Origin: Syntrophosphaera sp035450685
Lineage (GTDB): Bacteria > Cloacimonadota > Cloacimonadia > Cloacimonadales > Cloacimonadaceae
Length of the DNA: 59,161 bases
Direction of reading: 5' to 3'
NCBI GenBank assembly: GCA_035450685.1
Contig: DAOTNF010000017.1
Coordinates: 1 to 59,161 of the forward strand
A program made the position numbers and the translations under genes. The notes beneath the pieces were generated by a model that saw nothing but the letters and a program-made list of their open reading frames with translations, made no database searches and was not told the origin of the DNA. Positions within the stretch are counted from its first letter, which is position 1. Each line of letters begins with the position of its first letter. Positions 35,349-45,129 of the stretch are shown one piece after another.

Positions 35349-36520
35349 AGCTTGTTTATCCTTTCCGCAAGTTGCAGAGCTACATCAAACTTGTCACCAC
35401 TCAAACGACGGTATCTTGGATGAGCCGCTTTGGAGGGTGTGACCAATGTAAGTTCTGTGCTGTCTGCTCCCGCGGTGGACAGGTGATTGACGCAGATGAG
35501 GTCCAGATTTTTGCGGACCAGCTTACTCCTGGCATTCTCGATCAGGTTTTCCGTCTCCGCGGCAAAACCGACCAAAAGCTGTCCTTTCGGTTTGAGCTTC
35601 CCCAATTGGGCCAGGATATCCGGGGTAGTAACCAGGTCGAGGCTCAGAGCTTTGCCTTTCTTTATCTTGGAGGTTGATGCGGACGCGGGTTTATAGTCAG
35701 ATACCGCCGCGCACTTGACTATCAAATCCATTCCAGCCGCTTCGGCCAATACCTGTTCATACATTTGCTGGACGGTGGGAGTGTAAACCGCTTTGCGCAG
35801 ATAGTAGGGCACTGTTTCACTCAACATGCCATGGATCAAAGTGACATCCGCCCCCCTCAGAGCGAAAGCCCGGGCTATTGCCAAGCCCATCTTTCCACTT
35901 GAGCGGTTGCTGATCATGCGCATCGGGTCGATAGGTTCGGTAGTAGCCCCCGCGGTCATCAGCACTTTTTTCCCCGCCAGGTCGGCACGATATTCCAGAT
36001 AGCATCTCAAGGCGTAGATTATCTCCTCATTGGGAGGATACTTACCCTGTCCCTCATAACCGCAGGCAAGCAAGCCGGTGCTGGGTTCCAGGATGTGGTG
36101 CCCGCGTCGGCGCAGGATGTCCATGTTGGCCTGAGTTGCGGCGTTGCGATACATGTTCACGTTCATGGCAGGCACAAATAGCACTGGGGAGTGTGCCGCC
36201 AGTAAGGTTGTGGACAGCAAATCGTCCCCGATTCCATGCGCTGCCTTGGCCATGATGTTGGCTGTGGCAGGAGCCACAACAATCTTATCCGCCCAATCCG
36301 CCAAAGTGATGTGTGGTATTGGATCCGTATCTGTAAACAGGGAACTGTGGACGCTGTTGTGGGTTATCGTGCTGAAATTCAACGGTGATACAAACTGGGT
36401 GGCAGAGTCCGTTAGAATGGTTTTCACCCTGCAGCCTCCCTTGGTGAGGCGGCTTGCCAAGTCAATCGCTTTATAAGCGGCTATTCCTCCGCTAACGCAG
36501 AGCAGTATGTTTTTATCCAT
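35333..36520 (-). CDS. coaBC: bifunctional phosphopantothenoylcysteine decarboxylase / phosphopantothenate-cysteine ligase
   Basis: 395 aa. The N-terminal flavin-dependent decarboxylase (about 1-180) has GGIAAYKA, catalytic His70, PAMNVNMY at 117-124 and the mobile-loop Cys153 in ACGYEGQGK. The C-terminal ligase has TAGATTEPIDPMRMISN, NRSSGKMG, AAVSDYKP and GFAAETE. Together they convert 4'-phosphopantothenate and cysteine to 4'-phosphopantetheine, the CoaD substrate. The order CoaC-CoaB is normal. It is the first gene of a five-gene leftward operon, with GGTGAAGA before the ATG. Confidence 0.96.
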   Translation of the reverse strand: MDKNILLCVSGGIAAYKAIDLASRLTKGGCRVKTILTDSATQFVSPLNFSTITHNSVHSSLFTDTDPIPHITLADWADKIVVAPATANIMAKAAHGIGDDLLSTTLLAAHSPVLFVPAMNVNMYRNAATQANMDILRRRGHHILEPSTGLLACGYEGQGKYPPNEEIIYALRCYLEYRADLAGKKVLMTAGATTEPIDPMRMISNRSSGKMGLAIARAFALRGADVTLIHGMLSETVPYYLRKAVYTPTVQQMYEQVLAEAAGMDLIVKCAAVSDYKPASASTSKIKKGKALSLDLVTTPDILAQLGKLKPKGQLLVGFAAETENLIENARSKLVRKNLDLICVNHLSTAGADSTELTLVTPSKAAHPRYRRLSGDKFDVALQLAERINKLWNVN

Positions 36521-36764
36521 TCTTCACCAGCTATTTTTATCCTTAATTTCTTTTACAGAGTTTTGTGTCAATCGAAAAACTGCCCCTGGTCTATGAATAC
36601 TACTTGCCTAGCCACGAAACACTGCAATAGTTCTGGCTTCTTTCAAAACTAATTAGCCAGGATGTCATTAGCAGAGAATGGGTTTGTTCCAAACAATGCT
36701 TTTTAGGACAGGCACACAGGCTATAGTTACACACAAGAGATGGCATACCTGCCTGTTCCCGCCC

Positions 36765-36870
36765 CCATACGTTGATCGCTGATTTATCGCTGACTGATCG
36801 CTGAGCGACCACTGCGTTGGAAATTACCTGGCGTTCAACGGGCGGTCAATGGGACATGAAGACAGGTGGG
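36765..36870 (-). repeat. R3 repeat copy E, four 11-bp units
   Basis: Four consecutive 11-bp units on the plus strand at 36771-36781, 36782-36792, 36793-36803 and 36804-36814 (for example ACTGATCGCTG). Then come a TTGGAAATTACCTGG segment and GCGTTCAACGGGCGGTCAAT. It joins R1 copy E without a gap; the joined R1+R3 unit matches 57758-58047 almost throughout. Confidence 0.85.
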
Positions 36871-37082
36871 AGTAAGGGCAGCCTGCCATGCTTGCTTCGA
36901 TAAATATAAATTGCCAACAATCACGAATTTCCTTCATAGCTCCCGCCTTTGCTGCGACTGGCTTTGATGCCATCATCCTTAGGTCATCCCTTACCAGGTT
37001 AAGGATGACCCCAGGAATATCCAGGCAGGGGAGGGTGATGCAAATGAGGCCCCCATAATATATAGGTGCTACGATAATAACG
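36871..37082 (-). repeat. R1 repeat copy E
   Basis: Minus-strand R1 with the 29-nt inverted repeat at 36982-37010, the TAGCACCTATATATTATG outer flank (about 37055-37073) and ATG at 36937. The frame from that ATG is 37 codons long (36937 down to 36824). Copy G has a frame of the same length and no indel, and the shared C-terminal part reads CPIDRPLNAR in both. The inverted frames of coaBC and the CoA-disulfide reductase gene flank it. Confidence 0.87.
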
Positions 37083-37096
37083 GAAACAAGGCAAGA

Positions 37097-37130
37097 AAAG
37101 CAGCCCGGAACCTGGATTCAGTTCCGGGCT
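37097..37130 (-). terminator. terminator after the CoA-disulfide reductase gene
   Basis: Perfect 10-bp stem AGCCCGGAAC (37102-37111) / GTTCCGGGCT (37121-37130) with a 9-nt loop, 50 nt past the stop. On the minus strand it is followed by GCTTTTCTTG, a modest U tract. Confidence 0.75.
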
Positions 37131-37179
37131 TATCTATACATTATCAGATACCAGCCAGCATTCAGAGCCGAACCATGTC

Positions 37180-39645
37180 TTAGATGAAGAGGTTTATATT
37201 GGCCTGTTCCGCTTCCGCGAGGTAAGTGGCCACGCCTCCAATCTTAACTCCATCAATCAGTTCTTCAGCCTGGACGCCCATAATGTCCATGGACATCTGG
37301 CAGGCAATCATCTGCACACCAGCCATCTGAGCCTGGCGGATCATCATCTCCAGGGAATCCACGTTTTTATCTTTCATGCGCTGGCGCATCATCACGGGCC
37401 CCAATCCGGCAAAATTGATCTTGGACAGGCCAAGGCCCTTGCTGCTGCTGGGCAACATCATGCCAAACATCTTGCCCATAAAGTCTTTCTTTAACTTGGG
37501 ACTGTCTTTGCGTTTGATCACGTTCAGGCCCCAGAAAGTGAAGAACATGGTCACCTTCTTGCCTGTCGTGGCAGCTCCGTTGGCAATCACAAAGGATGCC
37601 AGAACCCTGTCCAGATCGTCACTGAAAACAATCATGGTCTTGTTTTTACCCGCCGCGCCGGAAGAGATTTCCTGCGCCCCTCCTTTCTGGATGGTGGCTA
37701 TGATCTTCCTGCCTTCCTGCCGTACTTCGACCATGGTATTGCCTGTCATCTGGCACCAGGCCGGCACGTCTTTGGCAAAGCCTTGATCCGTGGCCGTTAT
37801 GCGCAGTTGGTCGCCATTGGCCAGTTTATCCATTTCCTGCTTCAGGCGCATGATCGGGCCGGGGCATTGCAAGCCACAGGCATCAGCTTCGATGATCTTG
37901 CCCGAGGGAACTGCGGATTTGGGCTGGTCGTTCTGCTGGAGCTGGTCATCTTTTTGGGTGCTTTCACCGGCAAAGGCATTCTCGTTGCCTTGCTGTTGGT
38001 TGGCATTTTTGTAGGTCATGTATCCTCCCGAAAGATTGTAAACTTCGTTAAAACCGTTTTGCATCAGGATGCGGCTGGCAAAATAGGAGCGGTGGCCAGA
38101 CCTGCAGAACACCACCAGTTTTTTGCCGCGGGGAACTTCGTCCAGCCGCTTGCGCAGCTCATCCACACCGATGTTGATGGCGCCTTCGATGCTACCCAAA
38201 GCGTGTTCTTCGGGTTCACGCACATCCAGCAGCGCCGTTTGGGAAAGATCAAGGGCAGAAATCTCATCCCAGTGGATGATCCTGACCCTGCCTTTGATGA
38301 TGTTGTCCGCGACCAATCCAGCCACATTAACCGGATCTTTGGCAGATGAGAAAGGCGGCGCATAGGCGTGCTCGATCTCCATCAGATCATAAACCGTTCC
38401 TTCACGCTTGATGGTTTGCGCCAACATGTCGATGCGTTTGTCAACTCCATCGTAACCAAGCACCTGGCCACCCAGGAGGCGGCCGCTTTCAGGTTCAAAA
38501 GTGATCTTGACGCTTATGGGCAGAGCGTCGGGATAGTATCCGGCATGGGAAGAAGAATGGATGACAGAAGAAATGTAGGGCATCCCCTCCTGCTTGAGCG
38601 CTTTTTCAGAAACACCCGTCGCGGCCACTGTCAGGTCAAAGACTTTGGCTATCGCCGTGTTGATCGATCCACTATAGCTTTCCTTGTTGCCAAACACCAT
38701 GTTGTCGGCGGCTATGCGGCCCTGTTTGTTGGCGGGGCCTGCCAGATAGGTACTCATGGTCTTCTTCGTGATGGGATTGGGTAGGGCTATGGCGTCGCCC
38801 ACGGCGTAGATATCGGGATCGCTTGTCTGCAAATGGCTGTTGACCAGGATTGCTTTGTTGATTGCAAGATCGAGGCCAGCATCGGCAGCCAGCTTGCTGT
38901 CAGGCCTCACGCCGATGGAAAGGATCACCAGATCCGCTTGCAGGGTCTTGCCGCTTTGCATCTGCACCACCAGGCCACCGGCATCCCTCTTGAAGGCAGC
39001 TACGGCGTCATTGAGCAACAAACCGACCCGCTTGTCTTTCAAGTGCTGATGCACTTCAGCCGCCATTTCAAAATCCAGGGGAGCCATCACCTGATCGGCC
39101 ATTTCAACTATTGTAACCGCCAAACCAAGATGATGCAGGTTTTCCGCCATCTCCAGGCCGATGAATCCGCCTCCCACGACCACAGCTTTTTCAACCTTGT
39201 GGTCTTTCAAGTAATCTTTGATCCTGTCGGTGTCCGGAACGTTGCGTAAAGTTAGAATGGCTTCGTCTTCGATGCCGGGGATGGGAGGTTTCACTGGCTC
39301 CGCTCCGGGCGACAGCAAAAGTTTGTCGTAGCTCTCGCTGTATTCCTCGCCTGTTTTCAGATTCACCACTTTCACAAGTTTGGCTTTCCGGTCTATGGCA
39401 AGCACTTCTGAATCAACGCGCACATCCACATTCAACCTGGCTTTGAAGCTCTCCGGCGTTTGCAGGAAAAGCCTGTCCCGCTCGTTGATAACGTCTCCAA
39501 TGTAATATGGCAGGCCACAATTGGCATAGGATATGTAGCTGCCTTTCTCAAACATGATGATCTGGGCTTTTTCATCCATACGGCGAAGTCTGGCAGCGGT
39601 GGTCGCTCCCCCGGCAACTCCGCCCACGATTACGTATTTTTGCAT
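37180..39645 (-). CDS. CoA-disulfide reductase / rhodanese / TusA / DsrE-like fusion protein
   Basis: 821 aa. The first ~445 residues are a FAD/NAD(P)H pyridine-nucleotide-disulfide reductase of the CoA-disulfide reductase/NADH oxidase type: VGGVAGG at 8-14, redox Cys43 in SYANCGLPYY, VVVGGGFIGLE at 155-165, and a dimerisation domain to about 445. A rhodanese domain follows (about 455-545) with active Cys514 in CRSGHRS. After a Gln-rich linker comes a TusA/SirA domain (about 583-655) with Cys590 and Cys594 in CGLQCPGP. A DsrE2-like domain (about 668-821) with Cys782 ends it. It probably reduces persulfides, polysulfide or CoA-disulfides and relays sulfane sulfur through its own cysteines. Cytoplasmic, monocistronic, with AGGAG before the ATG. 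Confidence 0.92.
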   Translation of the reverse strand: MQKYVIVGGVAGGATTAARLRRMDEKAQIIMFEKGSYISYANCGLPYYIGDVINERDRLFLQTPESFKARLNVDVRVDSEVLAIDRKAKLVKVVNLKTGEEYSESYDKLLLSPGAEPVKPPIPGIEDEAILTLRNVPDTDRIKDYLKDHKVEKAVVVGGGFIGLEMAENLHHLGLAVTIVEMADQVMAPLDFEMAAEVHQHLKDKRVGLLLNDAVAAFKRDAGGLVVQMQSGKTLQADLVILSIGVRPDSKLAADAGLDLAINKAILVNSHLQTSDPDIYAVGDAIALPNPITKKTMSTYLAGPANKQGRIAADNMVFGNKESYSGSINTAIAKVFDLTVAATGVSEKALKQEGMPYISSVIHSSSHAGYYPDALPISVKITFEPESGRLLGGQVLGYDGVDKRIDMLAQTIKREGTVYDLMEIEHAYAPPFSSAKDPVNVAGLVADNIIKGRVRIIHWDEISALDLSQTALLDVREPEEHALGSIEGAINIGVDELRKRLDEVPRGKKLVVFCRSGHRSYFASRILMQNGFNEVYNLSGGYMTYKNANQQQGNENAFAGESTQKDDQLQQNDQPKSAVPSGKIIEADACGLQCPGPIMRLKQEMDKLANGDQLRITATDQGFAKDVPAWCQMTGNTMVEVRQEGRKIIATIQKGGAQEISSGAAGKNKTMIVFSDDLDRVLASFVIANGAATTGKKVTMFFTFWGLNVIKRKDSPKLKKDFMGKMFGMMLPSSSKGLGLSKINFAGLGPVMMRQRMKDKNVDSLEMMIRQAQMAGVQMIACQMSMDIMGVQAEELIDGVKIGGVATYLAEAEQANINLFI

Positions 39646-39739
39646 GGCTGACTCCTGGTAATGCTATTTAATTTTTTATAAATCTGTTCAAGGGTGTTAT
39701 TTGTCAATATATTTATGCCGACTCTGGGCAAAGCAAGTC

Positions 39740-41941
39740 CTATCGTGCCTTGCCAGTTTTTCCCAAACAAGCGACCAGAGCGGAATTCGCTGGCAACAGG
39801 ACGGCATCCATATTTCTTTGAATAGCTCCGAAAGTTTTTAGGGATATATAATCCCGGTTCAAGGTAATCTGGCTGGCTATATTGCCTGGATTCAGTGCAA
39901 CCACCATGCTTTCGCCCTCCAATTCCCTTGCATAGGCAACAATATCCCCCCCCACAGGCAGGAACGAGAAGCTCCCTCGCTGCAGAACAGGGGATGCCAG
40001 CCGCAGGTGAATAAGATCACGATACAGAGACCTCATTTCAACCGCCTCCGGCCTTTGCTCCCAATCCCAATCAAAGGGACGCCGATTGTCCGGATCCTTT
40101 TTCCCTTTCATGCCTATCTCATCACCATAATACACATGCGGCGCGCCCACGAAGGTCATCTGGAAGATCAGAGCCAGGCGCAGCCCGAAAGGATTGCCGG
40201 CAGCAAGCTCGTGAATCCTCCAGGTATCGTGGCTGCCAAGCAGATTCATCATCGCGTGTGAGGCTAAACCTGGGTATTCCGCCAATCCGCTTTCTATGGT
40301 CTCGCAAAACTGTTCTTTCGAGATTTTGCGCTGGATAAAGAAACTGATAACCGGATCCTTGAAATGCGCGTAGTTCATCACAGCATCGAAATATTTTGGC
40401 CCAATCCAGGCCTTGGCGCTCTGCCATATCTCGCCCACGATCCAGGCCGAGGGATTGAGGCTCTTCACCAAGTGGCGGAAATGCTCCCAAAACCAAAAAG
40501 GAACTTCTTCCGGCACATCCAGACGGAATCCATCGATGCCAATATCCCGCAACCACCAGCCAATACAGTCGTCCAGATGATCGATCAGGCTTGTGTTCGG
40601 CTGTGCTTTTTCAATATCGCGCACGTAATTCTCGGCTGGATGGGGCCTGCTCAGATCATAGTTCAGATCAGGCATATCCTTTATTCCCCACCAGCACTGG
40701 TAGTACTGCCTGGGATCAAAATCCGCGGGCAAAGGTTTGGGGAGCGGCCATTTCACCCAATCATACCAGTTCCAATAGGCAGATGCAGGGCCCTTTTCAA
40801 CGCAGTCCCGGAACGCCCAAAAGGTCTCTCCCGTATGGTTTAAAGCCACGTCCACAATGATCTTCATCCCGCGCCGATGAGCTTCCTTCACCAGTTCTTT
40901 CATATCTTGTTCGGTACCAAAATGGGGATCGATCCTGGCAAAATCCGCTGCGTCATATTTATGGTTGGATTTTGCCTGCCAGACAGGATTCAGATAGAGG
41001 ATGTTTACGCCCAGATCCATGAGGTAATCGAGCTTTTCTATGATGCCGGGAATGTCACCGCCATAGAAAGACCACCAATCGGGCTTTCCTTTCTCCTGCC
41101 AGGGGCTCTGGGTAAGGCCGCTAATATCTTTCCAGTCTTCCACCAGATGGAAGTATTCTCTTTGGGGTGGCAGATATTCTCCCTCGGGAGGCGGCGTGCG
41201 CGAGTCTTCATAATACCATTCGCTGAAATCCGGATTCAAAGCGGGATCGCCATTGTAAAACCTGTCGGGAAAAATCTGATAGACAACGCCGGACGAGACC
41301 CATTCCGGAACAGAAAAGACAGGCAGCGATTCCAGATCCAGGCTTATATCCCCAAGCTCAGAAGGGTGCAAGCTGAACCCCTTTCCTCCCAGAAACAGAC
41401 TGCGATCCCCAGCGTTAATCCTGATCATCAGCTTGACAACTGGTTTGGCACTGTGGAACAGGCAATGCCAGATTTCCCTGCTCCCCAGGGCGCCTATACG
41501 TTTCAGGTCATATTCCTCGCCGTCGATGAATGCAACTATGCTGCCAGGCAAGGCACAATACCAGTGGAAGCGCAGTTCATACCAGTCCGCGCTGTTACGC
41601 ACCAGCTCCAAATATGTGTCCGGTCGTTGCTCCAACTTTCCAATATCCTGCCAGACATCTTTCCAAGTCAAGCCGCGAACACGTTCATCCGACACATGAA
41701 GCACCGAGTTTTCTCCGCCAAAGGGGTCCGGTTCACGCTCCGGATTGGCAGGATCGGTCACCCACACCCCATCGGCAATGAATTTATAGCGGTATCTTCC
41801 TGGCTCCAGATCGAGTTTCAAGCAAAAGACCCCTCCTACTTCCCACATCTCCAGGATAGTCCAGGAATTGAAGTCTCCAGCCAATCCCACTTCCCTCACT
41901 CCGGCTATGGGGGGTTCATAGCGAAACAGGACTTGCTTCAT
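39740..41941 (-). CDS. GH13 alpha-amylase / neopullulanase-like enzyme
   Basis: 733 aa, no signal peptide, so probably cytoplasmic. N-terminal CBM48/AMPK-type glycogen-binding domain (about 1-85: EVGLAGDFNSW, GRYRYKFIADGVW). A second beta domain like that of cyclomaltodextrinases follows (about 105-205). The TIM barrel starts near 213 (VVYQIFPDRFYNGD). Catalytic residues: nucleophile Asp475 in GFRLDVPEE, acid/base Glu504 in IVGEIW, stabiliser Asp572 in LLGSHDTWR, with DVALNHTG at 364-371. It should cut alpha-1,4 or alpha-1,6 bonds in maltodextrin or glycogen. It overlaps the uvrA stop by 4 nt, an odd pairing. The alpha-glucan operon is 8 kb away. Confidence 0.92.
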   Translation of the reverse strand: MKQVLFRYEPPIAGVREVGLAGDFNSWTILEMWEVGGVFCLKLDLEPGRYRYKFIADGVWVTDPANPEREPDPFGGENSVLHVSDERVRGLTWKDVWQDIGKLEQRPDTYLELVRNSADWYELRFHWYCALPGSIVAFIDGEEYDLKRIGALGSREIWHCLFHSAKPVVKLMIRINAGDRSLFLGGKGFSLHPSELGDISLDLESLPVFSVPEWVSSGVVYQIFPDRFYNGDPALNPDFSEWYYEDSRTPPPEGEYLPPQREYFHLVEDWKDISGLTQSPWQEKGKPDWWSFYGGDIPGIIEKLDYLMDLGVNILYLNPVWQAKSNHKYDAADFARIDPHFGTEQDMKELVKEAHRRGMKIIVDVALNHTGETFWAFRDCVEKGPASAYWNWYDWVKWPLPKPLPADFDPRQYYQCWWGIKDMPDLNYDLSRPHPAENYVRDIEKAQPNTSLIDHLDDCIGWWLRDIGIDGFRLDVPEEVPFWFWEHFRHLVKSLNPSAWIVGEIWQSAKAWIGPKYFDAVMNYAHFKDPVISFFIQRKISKEQFCETIESGLAEYPGLASHAMMNLLGSHDTWRIHELAAGNPFGLRLALIFQMTFVGAPHVYYGDEIGMKGKKDPDNRRPFDWDWEQRPEAVEMRSLYRDLIHLRLASPVLQRGSFSFLPVGGDIVAYARELEGESMVVALNPGNIASQITLNRDYISLKTFGAIQRNMDAVLLPANSALVACLGKTGKAR

Positions 41942-44790
41942 TTCTTTTTGCTAAGGCTTTTTTCTCTGTCGTAGAGTTTTTTCAGATACTTGCCGGTGAA
42001 GGATTTCTTGCTTTTTATCAGGTCCTCCGGAGTGCCGGCGGCCACCAAATAGCCACCTTCATCGCCACCTTCAGGACCCAGGTCTATCACCCAGTCGGCC
42101 GATTTGATCACATCGAGGTTGTGCTCGATCACCACCACGGTGTTGCCCATGCGAACCAGTTTGCTTAGCACCTGCAGAAGTCTTTTGATATCATCGAAAT
42201 GCAGCCCGGTGGTGGGTTCATCCAGCAGGTAAAGCGTATTGCCTGTGCTGACCTTGCTCAGTTCCCGGGAAAGCTTGATCCGTTGGGCTTCGCCGCCGGA
42301 CAAAGTGGTGGAGGGTTGCCCCAGTTTCATATAATCCAATCCGACTTCCATAAGTGTTTCCAGTTTCTGGCGGATGGAGGGCAGGTTTTCGAAAAACACA
42401 TAGGCTTCCTGGATATCCATATCCAGAACCTCTGCTATGTTTTTGCCCTTATATCTGACGGAAAGGGTTTCCTGATTGTAGCGCTTGCCTTTGCACACCT
42501 CGCAGGTTACGAAGATATCCGGCATAAAGTGCATTTCGATCTGTTTCACTCCTGCCCCTTCGCAGGCTTCGCAGCGTCCGCCTTTCACATTGAAAGAAAA
42601 ACGGCCTGGCTTGTAACCTTTCATTTTGGAAGCTGGCAGACTGCTAAAAAGGGTGCGGATGGGATCAAAGAGTTTGATATAGGTGCAGGGATTGGAGCGT
42701 GGAGTGCGTCCTATGGGCTGCTGGTCTATGCAGATGACTTTGTCGATATGCTCAGTTCCCTCGATGGATTTGTGCTTTCCCACCTTGTGTGAGGTGCGGT
42801 AAAACTTGTTGTGCAGAAAGGGATACAGGGTCTGGTTGATCAGCGAGCTTTTGCCACTTCCTGAAACCCCAGTCACGCAGATCAGGGTGCCGATCGGTAT
42901 CTCCACATCGATATTTTTAAGGTTATTATGGCTGGCCTGGATGATCCTGATTTTCCTCTCATCCGGTTTGACCCGCCTTGCGGGTATCGGTATGCTCAAC
43001 CTGCCCGAAAGATACGCTCCGGTAAGCGAATTCTTGTTCTTGATGATCTCATCCACGCTGCCTTCGGCAACTATCTCTCCCCCGTGGATACCCGCGCGGG
43101 GTCCGAAATCGATGATCCTGTCCGCGCTGCGCATGGTGTCTTCATCGTGTTCCACCACGATCACGGAATTGCCCAGGTCTCTCAACTGGCAAAGCATTTC
43201 AATCAAGCGCTGATTATCCCTCTGATGCAGGCCGATGCTGGGTTCGTCAAGTATATACATCACCCCCACCAACTGACTTCCAATCTGGCTTGCCAAACGT
43301 ATCCTCTGGCTTTCGCCGCCTGAAAGAGTGGGAGACCGGCGATTCAGGCTGAGATAGTGCAAGCCCACGCTCTGCAGAAATCCCAGGCGGGCTTTGAGTT
43401 CTTTCAGGATTTCGCCGGCGATGATCGCCTGGTTGCCCTCCAACTTGAGCGAGGTAAAAAAGTCGTAGGCCTGTTTCACGCTGAACTCTGTGATATCGGC
43501 GATGGTCTTGTCTGCCACCTTCACTGCCAGAGAGCCTGGTTTCAGCTTCCTTCCCCCGCATTCGGGACAGGGTTTATCGCTGATGTATTGCATGTAATAG
43601 CGGCGCATCTCTTCCGATGTCGTTTCATGCATGCGCCTCTCCAGAGTGTGGATCACACCTTCGTAACGCATCAGGAACTCACCCGAACCGCGAGCATTTT
43701 GCCAGGCAATTTTAAACTTCTTTCCTTTCGAGCCATACAGGATTAGTTGCTTCACAATATCCGGCAGCTTATACCAGGGCTCGGTCAGGGAAAATGAATA
43801 GGCCTTGGCCAGATTGCGCACCGTATTGAAAGTCCAGCTATCCTGCTTGGCTTCCATTCTTCCCCAGGGATCCACTGCGCCTTCCATGATGGTAAGTTCC
43901 GGATCAGGCACCACCAGATCGGGATCGAACTCCAGTTTGTAGCCCAAACCATTGCAGACAGGACAGGCACCTACGGGGCTGTTGAACGAGAACTGCTGGG
44001 GCGAAAGCTCCTCATATCCGATACCACAGCGCGAACAGGCATTCTTTGCCGAGATTAACTGCACTTCCCCGCTTTCAGTAAAATCGATCTTGACCAACCC
44101 CTCGCTCAACTTCATTGCCAGTTCCAGGGAGTCAGACAGCCGCGATTCCACCCCTTCTTTGATCAACAGGCGGTCCACCACCACGTCAATGGTATGCTTG
44201 CTTTTCTTATCCAGCACGATCGCTTCATCCAGATTGCGCAGCTTGCCGTTGATCAGCACCCTCACGAATCCTTCCTGCCGCAACTGCTCCAGTTCCTCTT
44301 TGTGCTCGCCCTTGCGTTCCTGCACCAAAGGGGCAAGGATCTGCAGCTTGGTGCCCTGGGGACTCCGCATCAGATGCTCTATCATCTGGTCCACACTTTG
44401 CGAACCCACCGGATCCCCGCAGTTGTAGCAATATTGCTTGCCCACCCGGGCAAAGAGCACGCGCAGATAGTCGTAGATCTCAGTTACCGTTCCCACAGTG
44501 GAACGCGGGTTTTTGCTGGCTGCTTTTTGTTCGATGGAGATTGCGGGAGACAGGCCCTCGATATAATCCACTTTGGGCTTTTCCATCTGGCCCAAAAACA
44601 TGCGGGCATAGGCAGACAGCGATTCCACATAGCGCCTCTGCCCCTCCGCATAGAGTGTATCGAAAGCAAGGGATGACTTGCCTGATCCGGATACACCGGT
44701 AAACACCACCAATTTGTTGCGGTCAAACTCGAGGTTTATATTCTTCAAATTATGCTCTGAAGCGCCTTTGATGATTATCTTTGTCTTCAA
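41938..44790 (-). CDS. uvrA: excinuclease ABC subunit A
   Basis: 950 aa, full length. It scans DNA for bulky lesions and loads UvrB. Two ABC ATPase halves: Walker A GVSGSGKSS occurs near residue 33 and again near 640, with signature motifs LSGGESQR and LSGGEAQR and Walker B LDEPSIGLH and LDEPTTGLH. Zinc modules: CSRCG...CPVCNG near 255-280 and CEACEGAG...CEVCKG near 735-765. The start is TTG, 9 nt after GAGGAT; the next residues (KTKIIIKGASEHNLKN) are the normal N-terminus. No LexA-type box was recognised upstream. Confidence 0.97.
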   Translation of the reverse strand: MKTKIIIKGASEHNLKNINLEFDRNKLVVFTGVSGSGKSSLAFDTLYAEGQRRYVESLSAYARMFLGQMEKPKVDYIEGLSPAISIEQKAASKNPRSTVGTVTEIYDYLRVLFARVGKQYCYNCGDPVGSQSVDQMIEHLMRSPQGTKLQILAPLVQERKGEHKEELEQLRQEGFVRVLINGKLRNLDEAIVLDKKSKHTIDVVVDRLLIKEGVESRLSDSLELAMKLSEGLVKIDFTESGEVQLISAKNACSRCGIGYEELSPQQFSFNSPVGACPVCNGLGYKLEFDPDLVVPDPELTIMEGAVDPWGRMEAKQDSWTFNTVRNLAKAYSFSLTEPWYKLPDIVKQLILYGSKGKKFKIAWQNARGSGEFLMRYEGVIHTLERRMHETTSEEMRRYYMQYISDKPCPECGGRKLKPGSLAVKVADKTIADITEFSVKQAYDFFTSLKLEGNQAIIAGEILKELKARLGFLQSVGLHYLSLNRRSPTLSGGESQRIRLASQIGSQLVGVMYILDEPSIGLHQRDNQRLIEMLCQLRDLGNSVIVVEHDEDTMRSADRIIDFGPRAGIHGGEIVAEGSVDEIIKNKNSLTGAYLSGRLSIPIPARRVKPDERKIRIIQASHNNLKNIDVEIPIGTLICVTGVSGSGKSSLINQTLYPFLHNKFYRTSHKVGKHKSIEGTEHIDKVICIDQQPIGRTPRSNPCTYIKLFDPIRTLFSSLPASKMKGYKPGRFSFNVKGGRCEACEGAGVKQIEMHFMPDIFVTCEVCKGKRYNQETLSVRYKGKNIAEVLDMDIQEAYVFFENLPSIRQKLETLMEVGLDYMKLGQPSTTLSGGEAQRIKLSRELSKVSTGNTLYLLDEPTTGLHFDDIKRLLQVLSKLVRMGNTVVVIEHNLDVIKSADWVIDLGPEGGDEGGYLVAAGTPEDLIKSKKSFTGKYLKKLYDREKSLSKKK

Positions 44791-45129
44791 ACTTTGATCC
44801 TCTTGGCCGAGCAGCTAATTTGGGAACAGCCTATCTGTCAAATGAAATCCCCATTCACCAGATTACATTTTAGGGTGAGCAAGTGACCTGTCCTTTTTTT
44901 ACATCAGAAGTGACGTGTAACGCTTGTTATCAACTTTGTTTTCATATTTTTCTCCTGGTTTTGCTGGATGTATGCGGTTTTGTGAACCGTGGGGTCGATT
45001 CACGTTACGGTCTGGTGGATAATTATTTCCGCGTGAAGTCACCAGGATTTTGAACCAGACAAGAAAAATGGTGGATTTTTTGCTTGACAGTTTATCCCGT
45101 AAGCTTTTAATTGTAGCGATGAGGTAAAA
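44791..45129. other. divergent intergenic region between uvrA and a secreted OB-fold gene
   Basis: 339 bp with no reading frame of note and no R1 repeat, one of only two long gaps without it. It holds GTGAACCGTGG...TCGATTCACG (about 44981-45005), a loose inverted repeat, and near the right end the promoter-like element listed separately. Confidence 0.45.
45084..45112 (+). promoter_or_regulatory. candidate promoter for the secreted OB-fold gene
   Basis: TTGACA (45084-45089) after a run of six T, then 17 nt and TTAATT (45107-45112), three of six matches to TATAAT. GAGG lies 6 nt before the ATG at 45130. The -10 is weak. Confidence 0.4.

Noticed and set aside
36600..36812. 70-codon minus-strand frame in the gap after coaBC
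   Set aside because: Its N-terminal part is a translation of the R3 11-bp units, and the rest shows no features of a protein; no ribosome site.
40877..41974. 365-codon plus-strand frame opposite the GH13 gene
   Set aside because: It is exactly antisense to a gene with complete catalytic residues. Long antisense frames recur in this codon usage (also 17878-18525, 19410-20207, 51827-52738, 53302-54186, 58167-58961) and show no domain features.
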